The translations under genes and the position numbers were made by a program. The notes under the pieces were generated by a model. The model had not been told where the DNA came from. It was given only the letters and a program-made list of their open reading frames with translations, and made no database searches. From Escarpia spicata (lineage: Eukaryota; Annelida; Polychaeta; Sabellida; Siboglinidae), in NCBI GenBank assembly GCA_963995525.1, contig OZ023214.1, positions 58,856,241 through 58,920,240 of the forward strand: a DNA stretch of 64,000 bases, given 5' to 3'. This document shows, piece after piece, positions 1 to 10,859 of this stretch; positions within the stretch are counted from its first letter, which is position 1, and every line of letters begins with the position of its first letter.

Positions 1-1590
1 TAGTGATGATTCAATTTGTTATCACAGAATATACCCTAACACATTGTGCTATTTTCTTCGATATGATGCTAAACAGAAACAATTACACCTTCCGTTTATA
101 TGTGTATTGTTTCAGGAATGTACTAGAATATAGAAGATCATAAAGAATTCATTTAATACTGAATCGCTATTTTTGACATATTAAAATACATTTAAATTCT
201 ACTTCATTTATGAACTTTCTTTTTATTTCTTGTGTTACATAAATATAATTTTTTATTATTTCCAGTAGCCGTGAACATGTGCAACATAGACATGAGTACT
301 TATTTAAACTTGAAAGTACTTGCATTGCTGTTGCAACCATAGCGTAGTCAACTACTTGTCTGCGCCTTAAACCAAGTCTTTGTAGAAGGCGTTTTAACGT
401 CCGCACACTGCACAACATTAAGTGGTTTACGTAAACATCTGGCACTAAGCCCGCTTGCTATTAAGTCATTGTGCTTATTGAATGCATTATTTATTTTACT
501 ATAACTCTCGCTCTTCCACTCTCTCCCCCTCTACCTATCTCCCTCTCTCCCTCTCCACCTCTCTCTCTCTCTCTCACTCTCTCTCTCTCCCTCTCTCCCT
601 CTCTCCCTCTCTCCCTCTCTCCCTCTTCCCCTCTCCCCCTCCATTCCTACCACCCTACCCTGGTGCGCGTGTGCGTGTGTGTACGTATGAATTTATTGAG
701 TTTGTAAACATTAATGCGTTCAGTATATTCATGGTTAGTTAATCAATACGTTTTAAGCATTCGCGACGCAGTTACTCAACAACATACCGTCATTAATTTT
801 ACAAATAGCGAATGGAAGTGCAACAGTTATCTAAACAATTGAGTAGTAGGGACCTAAACGATAAATACAAGTTGAAAGAGTATCCTCTATCATCCTCGCA
901 AGCCAGGTCGATGACAACGTACACTACCCCTGGCAGATATCCTACGCAATGTATGGAGGTCAGCTGATTCAAAATAGCTTCGCCGCAACTGTACAACCCG
1001 TGAGAACAGTGCAGACACCAGCCCCACCCGCACCTCAATTCTAAGACGAATCCAGTGATTTCATAACATCTCACGAGGGACTGAACGGTATTGTGTATTC
1101 AAATAATTACTTTTACTTCCCCCAACATTGCACATAACATTTCCAAAATCATGTGGTTGAAAATTTGCCGGCACGCAATATTATTGGCTTAGCTTATATT
1201 CCGAGTCCCGCAAGGCGATCTGCCGGGGGGACTGAGACATGTAATCAGTAACGCCCCCTGGCGCGCGAGGATGTAATCTATGAACACAGTATGCTTTTTA
1301 CTCAGATGATTATATTATTACCATATTATATTCACGAAGAACACACACACCTGATGGATATTCCGTTGTGGCTGTGTATCGCACAGATTTCAACATTACT
1401 GTATCCTGCCACGAAACACTGTCTTACTAAACTGTGAACTAAAATGAACATATACATTTATTATGAAATGCACTCTCATGAAAAATACACGACAAGTTTG
1501 CAGCAGTTACCTTTATTTGACCTGGAAATGATGCTACAACTGTATTTACAACAATACAATTGACACACATGCATGCTATAATTATAGGTT
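1..1590. other. non-coding flank, no gene recognised
   Basis: AT-rich sequence in which I see no recognisable gene on either strand. Short open frames exist (for example minus-strand 799-1074) but they show no domain, coding bias or splice context that I can support. The only clear structure is a CT-rich microsatellite, listed separately. Confidence 0.5.
505..645. repeat. CT-rich microsatellite
   Basis: Low-complexity tract of CTCTCC and CTCTCTC units on the plus strand. It produces spurious proline/serine/leucine-rich open frames that should not be read as genes. Confidence 0.9.
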
Positions 1591-1599
1591 TATAACCAC

Positions 1600-2675
1600 A
1601 CAGGCACGGGAATATATTACGGACGTATCTTCCATGGTTGTAATTTACTGGGGGCATGCAAGATAAGCGATTCATAGATTGACTGCCTTCACAGTACTTC
1701 CATATCAAGGAACAGACACATACAACATAATCAACTGTTCTAATGAATATGTCTGGCTTAACTAGTGGCACCTATTTCAAAACAATAATCGCATCCAAGC
1801 AGTTGCCTACACACAGCTAAGACCAGAGAGTCTCAATAATGACCACTTCGAGCCGCATGCTATATTGGGCGGCATCGTAAATCGCTGCGATTGACAGGCA
1901 GTTACACTGTAGCGTATCTACGGTTTGGTAAACTGTGCCTCAGCTATTCCATTCACTTAATTAAAAAGAAACAATTAAACTGTAGACAGAAAAAAAACTT
2001 GTGACGCAAATGACGACTAAATTCAGTTTTTTCGATGATTTAATGTACATGCTTCTTGTTAATCCGACTTCGAATATTGTAGCTATTTATAATAATTGAA
2101 ACATAAACTTGGACACAAACGAACGGCATTTGCAATAAGCGAAAGTTGAAAAAAGTTGTCGTCTCTTCCCATGTATACAAAGTAAGTTTTATATTTTCTA
2201 TCAAGAATATCCAGACGGAAACAATTTAAAAACTGCAATTTGAGCGGTAGAAGAAGTACATATATGTCATGTTATGAAATATGTTTGCCCCAGACTTTCG
2301 TCACAACATTTAGAAGTACGAACACAACAAATTCTGTGCGCAAACCAAATATATATGTAACCGTATACGTACAGTCAGCATCATCAGCCATCATCGCAGA
2401 CTCTGAACACAAAAAGGAATGCGTTTAATAAAATACAAATGGCTGCCTAAGTCTCGTTTTCGACGTACGCATGCTCATTACGGCATCTTTATAATTTATA
2501 CCATCGCATCGCGCATCGCGTATCGCATCGCGCATCGCATCGCACATCGCGTATCGCATCGCGCATCGCATCGCGTATCGCATCGCGTATCGCATCGCGC
2601 ATCGCGTCATCGCCCCATGGCGCTGCAGGTTGCCACATAAAAACGCGATGGCCCTTCTCGGCCATTATACATAAT
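1600..2675. repeat. dispersed A/B repeat, copy 1
   Basis: Two blocks occur in order: A (about 1600-1784) and B (about 1785-2675). B recurs nearly identically at 8451-9060 and, interrupted, at 9286-9676 plus 10860-11540. A recurs at about 9065-9262. In copy 1 block B ends in the CGCATC minisatellite followed by a short tail beginning CCATGGCGCTGCAGG. In the 8.5-9.7 kb cluster the order is B, A, B, so the AB unit has been tandemly duplicated. I see no protein-coding capacity; function and class are unknown. Confidence 0.8.
2504..2608. repeat. CGCATCGCG/CGTATCGCATCG minisatellite, short array
   Basis: Tandem array built from ATCGCATCGCGC and ATCGCGT steps, about 105 bp. The same array, about four times longer, sits in the related repeat copy at 11107-11497, so the array varies in length between copies of the host repeat. 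Confidence 0.9.
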
Positions 2676-2821
2676 AGTAAAATGTTAGTTATTATTGGCT
2701 ATTATAATATAAATACAGACAAATAACACATTGATAGTAGCACTTAGTTGACAATTAGTCAGTGACAATGCCAGGATAGATGTGTCCTTGATACCTCACA
2801 ACGGACCATTTCCCCTGAACT

Positions 2822-4160
2822 TCACCAAGTTCGTCCAGTTGTTCCATTGGCACTATAAGTAGGGATGCAATGACAGCTGTGGAGGAGCTGCGCAGGAGGA
2901 ATCAGTTGTTCAGTGACTGGGGGCTTGGCAGGGGCAACAGGCTGCACTCTGGTAGGGAAGGTAAATTCCTTGACGTCGTAGCACATGCAATTCAGTGCTT
3001 CAGGGTTGTTGCAACAACAGCTGACATCGCGATATTTGATCGTACCACGAACCAGTGTGATGACTTGGTGTAGGTTCATGGTTCCTTGCACTGCTGGTAT
3101 GTTCTCAGGGACGGCTGCTTCTTCCACTTGATCTGCCTCTGTGAAGAAGAAGTGGATCGACTTTTCCGGGATCAGAGCCCTGTATAGATGAGCTGCGCGT
3201 CAGGGATGTCATGCCCTAGGCAGACAAATATGTCGGCCTTTCGCTTGATGGTGCCTCCGATGCCATCCGGAGCCCCCTTTCCGTGATTTGCCTCACAGCA
3301 GCTCCATGACCCTGCTTTGTAGCCCATGTAGAAAATCTTTGTGCTGAACAGGAAGAAAGTGACCTTCTGTCTGTACTGGGACGTCGGACCATCACTGAAG
3401 AAATGCAGCATCTCGATGTCTGGATGACTCACTTGCATGTAATCAAATTGCAGTCGGGTTATGTCGTTTGGACGGGGACAATTTGTAGAATGGGATCGGT
3501 TGATCCACATCTCCTACGTACAGGACGCCCGTGTGTAGTGTTGTTTGCGTGATCCACCGAAGTATAGAGACTGGATCTCACTTCCGAACTTACAACAGAA
3601 GTTCTCAGAAAAGTCAACGTGAATTACACATTCAGAAGAAGGCAGATTTCTTCTCAGCTCTCGGTAAACCAAAAACTAATGCCTGATCGCATATACGTGC
3701 CGTCTGAACTTGCTTAGGCTATTTTGGAATCGCTCTAGCAGAATTTGCTTTATCGCTGTTTCTTCCACTTTCTTGATGACATTGAACGTACGTTCATTGT
3801 CAAGAGGCTCTGCAACGGTACGCCACTGAGTGTAGCTTACCTCTTCTTCTTGATCAAACTGGTTGGCATCTGGAATAGCCTATTTACAAGTCTGGCATTC
3901 ACAGTACATGCAAACTTTCAACGCCGGATCACAGCTGATGCTGTCAGCTAATTGCTTTATGTTCTTTGTTTGCAGAATGTCCACATGGTAGAGCTTATTT
4001 GCCATAAGGTTTTCATGTGTCTTACAAAGGCACGTATCTATCGCAATCATCCAGTGAGGGATGCACTACCCAGAATGGGCGTAGTTTGCAGATCAGGGAG
4101 TAGGAGATTATCCTGTCAGGGTACTCGGCAAGAAACCTTTTGTGCACGTTAGTAGTTAAG
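2822..4160 (-). pseudogene. broken gene of uncharacterised multicopy invertebrate family (SDGPxxQYR / GKGxPDGxGG)
   Basis: A minus-strand reading frame runs from about 4.1 kb down to 2,822. Visible motifs in order are a Cys-rich DTCLCKTHENL segment (about 4030), VIHVDFSENF and IQSLYFGGS (about 3600), HFFSDGPTSQYRQK (about 3400), and HGKGAPDGIGGTIKRKAD (about 3260). A C-terminal piece follows with the ITLVRGTIKYRDVSC motif. From memory this is a family repeated in many marine invertebrate genomes; its function is unknown to me, although acidic residues within SDG and PDG blocks would suit a transposase-like nuclease (inference). The copy is dead: four in-frame stops, all TAG, at 4066-4068, 3880-3882, 3676-3678 and 3514-3516, plus a frameshift near 3180. 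The start is not identified. Confidence 0.65.
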
Positions 4161-4727
4161 GAGAGTTCTCGATACGAAAGTGATTCTGCATGAAAATTAG
4201 GAATTGAAGATGCTGACTCATCATGTCCGGTTAGGAGCGCCCCCTAGCGCATGTTGACCTAGTTAATGTCATGACGTCACATCTCTTAATAATCACTCAT
4301 CCCACTAGCGAGTGTTGGGCGTTGTTTCAGTGCGTGCGTGCGTGTGTATGTAAGGGAGGAAGGGAGGAGGAGTGGTGGACGGTTGATGACTACTTTTTTA
4401 TGGGGTATAACATCGTGTGTGCGAGTCAAACCATTCCGAAACTACTCACAAACAAAGCTATACTATATACAATTGGTGCCGAAAGTAAACATCAAATACA
4501 CATCAGTTTCGAAACTGGGTAGTACAGTGTATCTTATCTCAATTGCTTAAGCCAATCAAACACACGGCAATCGTTTGCCACCAAATCAATGCCGAAACCA
4601 TTCACAAAAGACTTAATCGAAAACTGTGACAGCAAACCAAGATATAAGCAACACAATATTGTCCGCAAACGTTAGACAGAGGATTCTTCTGAAATCTCTT
4701 GGAATTATGAGTCCATTCAACGCAATG
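4161..4727. other. spacer without recognisable gene
   Basis: Sequence between the SDG-family pseudogene and the Polinton-type block. It contains a GTGCGTGCGTG stretch near 4333 but no gene, stem-loop or tandem array that I can support. Confidence 0.4.
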
Positions 4728-5070
4728 TCAATTTATAAAAGTGCGGAACTCGACGTGTTGCGGTGGCAGGCCGTACGAGCAGAAGTATTCACCGTGTCCA
4801 TCACCATCCAAATACAGCGGTATCCAATGTTTGCCTGGTTTCTTGCAGTCGTGCGTGTTGCACACGTAGGCGCTAGGGAAAGCGTCTATCGTCATCGCGT
4901 GTAGTTTGTCTTTGGGCACGATAGCGCAAACGATCGACTCTGTCTGCGTTTCCATGGTGAGTAGGCAAGCAATCTGCAGAGTTTTCATCTCGTCAGAAGT
5001 CGTAGATGACGTTGCGGGTCTTGTCAATCTCCAGCATGGACTCGAACTCGGCAGTTTGAGGTAGCTTCTA
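4728..5070 (-). pseudogene. Polinton/adenovirus-type cysteine protease remnant
   Basis: The minus-strand frame contains the block KKPGKHWIPLYLDGDGHGEYF followed by SYGLPP, which matches the active-site His region (GxHW) and the acidic/DSFGxPP region of adenain-like maturation proteases of Polintons, adintoviruses and adenoviruses. In that family the protease processes capsid precursors. Only the N-terminal half survives (about 99 codons against roughly 200 in the family); the segment carrying the catalytic Cys/Gln is not visible downstream (toward 4,700). The canonical DS before the glycine reads CS here. It lies directly downstream of the major capsid remnant, the usual morphogenesis-cluster neighbourhood. 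Identification rests on motif memory, not a search. Confidence 0.75.
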
Positions 5071-6099
5071 ACTAAGAGATCATTGTAGAAATTTGGCTGG
5101 AAAGGTTTGGAGGGTATCTATCGACCGTCCACGTACACGGCGAGGAAGTTGATGTCGTTGTTCTTGGCGTGGAATAGGTTCTACTCGAACGAGCCGTTGT
5201 ATGCATCGTTATCGATGCAGCACAGCTCGAGACGTTTCGGCAGGGTTCCGAGGAACAGATTCTCGTGCGTGTGCGACCGGGTTTCCGCTGGAATGGAGTA
5301 GACCTAGCAGTCAACGGGTCGCATCGGATACTTGGCCGTGCTCTTCTTGAGGAATTTGATGTACGCCATCTGCACAGTGGCATCCAGAGTGGTCTTCTTT
5401 ATGAACAAGGTGGCGTTGACGAACTTGATCTTGTAGACGGGGTTGCCACCACTGGTCATGAACACGAACGCGTTCTTGCTGCGCACCAGTCGTATATTAA
5501 CCTCGACGCCGTTGATGAGGAATTTATCCTGGAGGAACAGGTCAACGTGGAGACGACCCATCATGTCAACGACGCGAATCCAGACGATCTTGTCTCATCG
5601 AGCCACTAAGTCCGCGTTGGCCGCGTCTCCTGCAGCGATCTCGACAGTCTCAATGCGATTACCCGTGTCCTTGTGCCACATCCGACTCGACAGTTGCGTC
5701 TCCTTAGCATCGTCCCCGTAGCTCTGCAGTGTATCGATGTAGGCACATTACGGGTACGTGTTGGTGAAAGGGGTCAGGAGCGTTCCGTTCAGGTAGACGT
5801 CGACTAGAATGAACAGCCAATGGAGCCAGTTATTTACTGGAGCCACAGGATCAGCGGCGTCGAGGTCGGATCTATCGGATCACCTTCGCTTGAACGTATA
5901 GCATTGTACAGGCGAGATCCATGTAATCATCTCCCGATCCGGGTATCACGAATTCTACCGGGCCGCCCGAGTCGAGAGAGGACATGGTTTGATATTGCAC
6001 AATGCAATTGTCGACGGAGCTGGTCTGAGTCGGGGGTATAGTAAAGAGGTCGAGTTCACTCTTGACCCCCTCGCACGATTGTTTATGCACGAAAGCCAT
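5071..6099 (-). pseudogene. Polinton-type major capsid protein remnant (double jelly-roll, F54H12.2-like)
   Basis: The start is placed at the ATG at 6099, where the frame opens MAFVHKQSCEGVKSELDLF, a typical N-terminus of the F54H12.2-like double jelly-roll capsid proteins of Polintons and adintoviruses. A block GSGDDYMDLACTMLYV follows. The middle continues in another frame at 5564-5304 with GRLHVDLFLQDKFLINGVEV and RLVRSKNAFVFM. C-terminal sequence lies in further frames down to about 5070. At least two frame changes and several stops break it, so it cannot make a full capsid subunit. The family protein is roughly 450-600 residues; the span here is about 340 codons, so internal deletion is likely. 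Confidence 0.75.
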
Positions 6100-6228
6100 C
6101 GTCGAATATGTGGAGTTCACGTTTCCGCGACGACGTCTGTTTCTTGCGCTGTCTTCCGCTTGCACTGGTCCGTTTCTTTGAGTGTCCTTGTTTTATACGC
6201 TTAGGAGCTTGAACGCCTGGGGTCAAGA

Positions 6229-6498
6229 GTTTATTCAACAGCCTCTTACCGGCAGTCGTGACGCGTCGTTTGTTGCCGTTTTGATGTTATGTCCGGACAA
6301 GACGTTGTCGGCTATGCACACGCCGGTCCTCAATGCTCTCTTTCCCAACGCCACGGCACCTCTCTTGATGAGCGGCATAGCGCTGCGTAGTAGTCCTCCG
6401 AAGATACTTCCTAGTCTGTGACGTAGCTTGTATCGAGCACCTGCAAAATAGGGAAGAGCACCACCTGCCTGGCGAGCGTAGTAATCGCTGTAATTCAT
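6229..6498 (-). pseudogene. pX/mu-like core peptide gene, Polinton type
   Basis: From the ATG at 6498 the frame reads MNYSDYYARQAGGALPYFAG, then a basic stretch (ARYKLRHRLGSIFGGLLR) and IKRGAVALGKRALRTG. This combination (YYxxQAGxG, small Gly-rich hydrophobic segment, KRGAxALGKxALRTG) is what I know from adenovirus pX/mu-like core proteins encoded next to capsid genes in adintoviruses and Polintons. About 87 codons are open with no internal stop, so this member looks more intact than its neighbours. It lies between the capsid and penton-like remnants in the same orientation. Confidence 0.65.
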
Positions 6499-6773
6499 CT
6501 TTAGAACAGTCCCGTCCATCGTCGTAGGAAACGAAGTGTCACCATCACCTTACCGACCTCGAATGGCACGCGCCGGTATCGTCTCTTATATCGATCTCTA
6601 TCTTTTGAACTCTTTGCACAAGGGAGGGACGTATTGGACGTGATCGAATGTTGTAGACACGGCGGTACCGTTCAGACCGTAGACAGCAACGCTCCGCAGC
6701 AAAGGTGGGAGACAGTCGCCGGCGATACGTGACTCCACGATATCCGAGTAGATGTATAGTATACGCTGTTGAA

Positions 6774-7350
6774 TCATTGAGCCATGTCCATCATGTGATC
6801 GGCGTCTTTCTCGAAGGTGTACTCACCAACCCGACCTCTGTCGTTTCCACGTAGGTCCAAGTGGATGTAATCGCGTCTGGTCGTTGATTCGGTGCTGGTG
6901 ATGACCCTTGAAGGCAAACCTAGTACGATTCCCATGGCACCTTCTAGCGGAAATTTAAACTCGGTCTTTGGGGTCATGTGCAAGGTCACCCTTTGAGAGA
7001 TCTCGCTTTAGCTCAATTTCGCCTTGACTCTGTCCATTGACATACGAGACAGCACCTTGCTGATGGCATGTAACAAGTGGTTCTCGTTTTAGAAATACTC
7101 GTGCTCTATCGTGCCACCCGGAATGAGTCCCATGCGATCGGTCTCGTACAGGTAGAACTTGGTATACACCTCGCGAACGTTGTACCAAATATGCGGGTAC
7201 TGGAACTCTACTATGCCTCATTCCCAGTTGCCACCAGACAGCACGATACGACGAGGCAAGTCCATGATGTAATGCGCCAAGGTGTTATTCGGATGCGACT
7301 TCATGGAAGCGTTGCTAGACAAAGCCAAGCAGAAATCATTCGTCATCATG
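6774..7350 (-). pseudogene. penton-like minor capsid protein remnant, Polinton type
   Basis: The frame starts at the ATG at 7350 and contains YPHIWYNVREVY, the conserved block of Polinton/adintovirus penton-like (single jelly-roll vertex) proteins. It is broken by an in-frame TGA at 7218-7220 and a TAA at 7089-7091, then by a frameshift. The C-terminal part is open again at 6989-6774 (contains PKTEFKFPLEGAMGIVLG). It belongs to the same minus-strand capsid cluster. Expressed as it stands it would terminate after about 43 residues. Confidence 0.6.
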
Positions 7351-7353
7351 GTG

Positions 7354-7623
7354 TTATCTCAACGTCGGATTGGGTAGGAGGTAACCAAACGAACTACTCA
7401 ACAGGGACATCCACAGAGTCGAATTAGTGTGACCGATCGACAGATTGTATATGCTGACCACGATGACCGTGTAAAAGACGACGACCTGACAGAGAAAGAC
7501 GAATGTTGCTCTGCTGCATCTGCTCCTCTTCCTGCACGTGGATAGTGTCTTCTGTGTCAGCGATGGGAACCTCTCTTGTCGTCCCGTCTGTCGTCGTCCG
7601 ACTGGGGTTAGGAGATAGTACAT
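7354..7623 (-). CDS. possible small membrane protein of the Polinton-type block
   Basis: An 89-codon minus-strand frame directly upstream of the penton-like remnant. It has one convincing hydrophobic segment (CQVVVFYTVIVVSIYNL, about residues 46-62) after a basic N-terminal half, so it would be a single-pass membrane protein. I do not recognise the family. Position and orientation suit a small late gene of the block, but the frame could equally be a chance product of decayed coding sequence. Confidence 0.25.
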   Translation of the reverse strand: MYYLLTPVGRRQTGRQERFPSLTQKTLSTCRKRSRCSRATFVFLCQVVVFYTVIVVSIYNLSIGHTNSTLWMSLLSSSFGYLLPNPTLR

Positions 7624-8111
7624 CTGTCTTTTATTATATACTCCAGGAACCGAAATCCGTGGGGCATCTTTTGATGGCGACGTCTCGTTTTATGAAGTCG
7701 TGCGCAACCCTCTTGTCTGATCCAATATCCTTGACGTGGTCCTTTGTAGCGACACCAGCGATACATCTCGTCCATGTCTCGACTGACGGGTCGGAGGTCG
7801 TGCGGCTAGTCTTTATACGTGACGAAAGGTCTTGGCGTCAATCCAACTGTTGAATTTAGAGGGGTAGCGGTGAAGAGACAACGCCAAGTGTCCCACGAGT
7901 CGATGACAGTCATAATTTCATCGATTCGTCATGTTCATCCTTTAAAAACTCTCTCTTTCCGCCTCCTTGCGTCCTTCCGGTACCATAGTGAGCATCGACC
8001 CTTCCACCTGTCGACGGGCGAGGGGCGTCCAATGCCGAGATCGTCTTGTACTGCCACCGCCGGTCAATCGGGGAGCAGCTGGTGATCGTCGTTGCTTCGG
8101 AGTCTTCTTCT
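7624..8111. other. decayed coding-like stretch in the Polinton-type block
   Basis: GC content and lack of repeats resemble the flanking broken capsid genes, and minus-strand fragments are open for 20-50 codons in shifting frames. I could not match any fragment to a Polinton gene. The packaging ATPase, polymerase and integrase expected in a full Polinton were not seen anywhere in 4.7-8.4 kb. Confidence 0.35.
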
Positions 8112-8420
8112 TTAACTGTTGTACGTAGGACCTCCTTGCAACGTTACCCACCATTTCCACGGGTACATTGATGGCTCCGAGGTGTCGAGTAAACAGCTGT
8201 CGCTGCTGCCGCTACTGGCGCTTTTTGTCTTGCGCAACAGATCGTTGACAAGATCCACCACGTTACTTCCGGTAATCGGCACACCTTCGTGGATGAGTTT
8301 TCCGCGCGCCGTCCACGTGATATATCTTTTGAGACGTTCCACCAATCATATGACTTTGAACTGCAAGGTCCTGGGAACGCTCTCGGTGACCTCCGCGAAC
8401 TCTGTTGTGGTGAGTGGATC
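8112..8420 (-). pseudogene. conserved Polinton-associated late gene remnant (LVNDLLRK family)
   Basis: The frame contains RYITWTARGKLIHEG, ITGSNVVDLVNDLLRKTKS, matching by memory a recurring small protein in Polinton/Maverick gene clusters of cnidarians and other invertebrates (pattern W..xGxLIxxG..I.GSNIxDLxNDxLRKRK). Upstream, codons that fit the family (TTTEFAEVTESVPRTLQ) are separated by an in-frame TGA near 8347. Its biochemical role is unknown. It lies upstream of the other capsid-cluster remnants in the same orientation, supporting one decayed element. Confidence 0.5.
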
Positions 8421-8450
8421 CACCGCCCCGCCGCACCGCCACCCCACCGC

Positions 8451-9060
8451 AATAATCGCATCCAAGCAGTTGCCTACACACAGCTAAGACCAGACAGTCT
8501 CAATAATTACCACTTCGAGCCGCATGCTATATTGGGCGGCATCGTAAATCGCTGCGATTGACAGGCAGTTACACTGTAGCGTATCTACGGTTTGGTAAAC
8601 TGTGCCTCAGCTACTCGATTCACTTAACTAAAAAGAAACAATTAAACTGTAGACAGAAAAAAAACATGTGACGCAAATGACGACTAAATTCAGTTTTTTC
8701 GATGATTTAATGTACATGCTTCTTGTTAATCCGACTTCGAATATTGTAGCTATTTATAATAATTGAAACATAAACTTGGACACAAACGAACGGCATTTGC
8801 AATAAGCGAAAGTTGAAAAAAGTTGTCGTCTCTTCCCATGTATACAAAGTAAGTTTTATATTTTCTACCAAGAATATCCAGACGGAAACAATTTAAAAAC
8901 TGCAATTTGAGCGGTAGAAGAAGTACATATATGTCATGTTATGAAATATGTTTGCCCCAGACTTTCGTCACAACATTTAGAAGTACGAACACAACAAATT
9001 CTGTGCGCAAACCAAATATATATGTAACCGTATACGTACAGTCAGCATCATCAGCCATCA
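8451..9060. repeat. dispersed repeat B, copy 2
   Basis: Nearly identical to 1785-2394, collinear over about 610 bp. It begins exactly where the Polinton-type block ends (AATAATCGCATCCAAGC) and ends at CAGCCATCA, where it joins block A. The high identity implies a recent duplication or gene conversion. Confidence 0.85.
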
Positions 9061-9064
9061 TGCA

Positions 9065-9262
9065 CACACACGGGAATATATTACAGTTGTATCTTCCATG
9101 GTTGTAATTTACTGGGGGCATGCAAGATAGGCGATTCATAGATTGACTGCCTCCACAGTACTTCCATATCTGGGAACAGACAGACACATACAATATAATC
9201 ATACTGTTCTAATGAACATGTCTGGCTTAACTAGTGGCACCTATTTCAAAACAAATATCCGC
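9065..9262. repeat. dispersed repeat A, copy 2
   Basis: Matches about 1600-1784 (shared landmark GGGGGCATGCAAGATA, GAACATGTCTGGCTTAACTA). Lying between two B copies, it shows that AB is a tandem unit. Confidence 0.8.
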
Positions 9263-9285
9263 ATCTACATGTGACCACATCCAAG

Positions 9286-9676
9286 CAGTTGCCTACACAC
9301 AACTATGACCAGACAGTCTCAATAATTACCACTTCGTGCCGCATGCTATATTGGGCGGCATCGTAAATCGATGCGATTGACAGGCAGTTACACTGTAGCG
9401 TATCTACGGTTTGGTAAACTGTGCCTCAGCTATTCGATTCACTTAACTAAAAAGAAACAATTAAACTGTAGACAGAAAAAAAACATGTGACGCAAATGAC
9501 GGCTAAATTTAGTTTTTTCGATGATTTAATGTACATTCTTCTTGTTAAACCGACTTCGAATATTATTGCTAAAGTTGTCGTCTCTTCCCATGTATACAAA
9601 ATAAGTTTTATATATTCTACCAAGGATATCCAGACGGAAACAATTTAAAAACTGCATTTGAGCGGTAGAAGAAGTA
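9286..9676. repeat. dispersed repeat B, copy 3, left part
   Basis: Matches 1791-2250 with an internal deletion of about 70 bp near 9568. It is interrupted at 9,676 by a CR1-like LINE and resumes at 10860, so the LINE is younger than this repeat copy. Confidence 0.8.
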
Positions 9677-10859
9677 AAAGATTTAACAAGATTTAACAAG
9701 ATTGCCATCCAGAAAATTACTCTGGATGGCAGTTGGACAAGGAAGCCTTTTGGCTTATCGAGAGTCCAATACTTTTTATCTACATGTATCCCGGCTTTTT
9801 AAGGTGTGTGTCGATTTTATGTTTAAACATATTCACGCTACTAGCACCAACACAATCAGGAGATAATCTGTTCCATTCATTTACAGTCCTTTGTGAGAAT
9901 GAGAACTTTCTTATATCTAATCTACACTGCTCCCTTACTAATGTAGCTTCATGTCCTCTGGTCCTTCTATCTTTCTTAACTGAGAAAAAAAATTTCTATC
10001 AATATTTTCATAACCATTCAATATTTTAAACACTTCTATGTGATCTCCTCTCAATCTCCTGGTCTCTAGTGTTGTTAAACCACATTCTTTTAGGCGTATT
10101 TCGTAACTAAGATCCCTCAGATTTGGTATCATTTTAGTCGCTCTCCTCTGTACTCTTTCTAGCATATCTATGTCCTTCTTGCGATATGGCCTCCATGCTT
10201 GTATACAATATTCTAAATGAGGCCTCACTATTGTTTTGTACAGCGGTACTATTAATTCTTTTTTCTTATACGCTATATTTCGCCGAATTAATCCAAGGAT
10301 TTGATTTCCCTTTGACGCTGCAATTCCGCACTGCTCTGAAACCTTCATATCAGCACTAATGGTTAACCCTAAGTCCTTTTCTTTTACAGTAGTACTTAGA
10401 ACAGTACCCCCCATTTTATATTTTACCTCTTCATTCCCATGACCTGTGTGGAGGCATTTACATTTCCCAAAATTGAACAGCATTTGCCACTTTTCAGACC
10501 ATTTGATCAACCTATCAAGATCATCTTGTAAATGCTGTCTGTCTCCATCACTTTTAATCCTTCTAAACACTTTTGTATCATCCGCAAATTTTAACACCTT
10601 GCTTGTTATATCATCGTCCAAATCGTTGATATATATTAAGAATAATATAGGTCCTAGTACTGATCCCTGTGGTACCCCACTCAATACCGATTTCCAGTTT
10701 GAAGCCTCCCCATCAACTACTACACGTTGTCTTCTGTCATTCAGCCATTTTTCTATCCAGTTTATTATACCATTTCCTATGCCATGGGCCTTTAGCTTAA
10801 GGAGTAATCTTTGATGTGGTACTTTGTCGAAAGCTTTTTGAAAATCTAAACAGATGATA
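9677..10859 (-). mobile_element. CR1-like LINE, 5'-truncated copy 1
   Basis: A minus-strand non-LTR fragment. The RT part (10850-9938) shows DFQKAFDKVP, GVPQGSVLGPILFLIYINDL, the intact catalytic FADDT box, LGLTISADMK and RPHLEYCIQAW, all typical of CR1-clade reverse transcriptases. The C-terminal part ends in frames broken near 9960. The 3' end is made of tandem ATCTTGTTAA-type steps (9677-9700), as CR1 3' ends usually are. It is inserted in repeat B: flanking repeat sequence continues on both sides with only a short (about 4-6 bp) overlap. The endonuclease is missing. Confidence 0.85.

Noticed and set aside
799..1074. 91-codon minus-strand frame with several Cys
   Set aside because: No domain, no splice or promoter context, and no repeat of it elsewhere; chance open frame is the simpler reading.
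2240..2428. 62-codon frame MSGRRSTYMSCYE..., repeated at 8907-9107
   Set aside because: Conserved only because the whole non-coding repeat B is duplicated; no sign of coding constraint.
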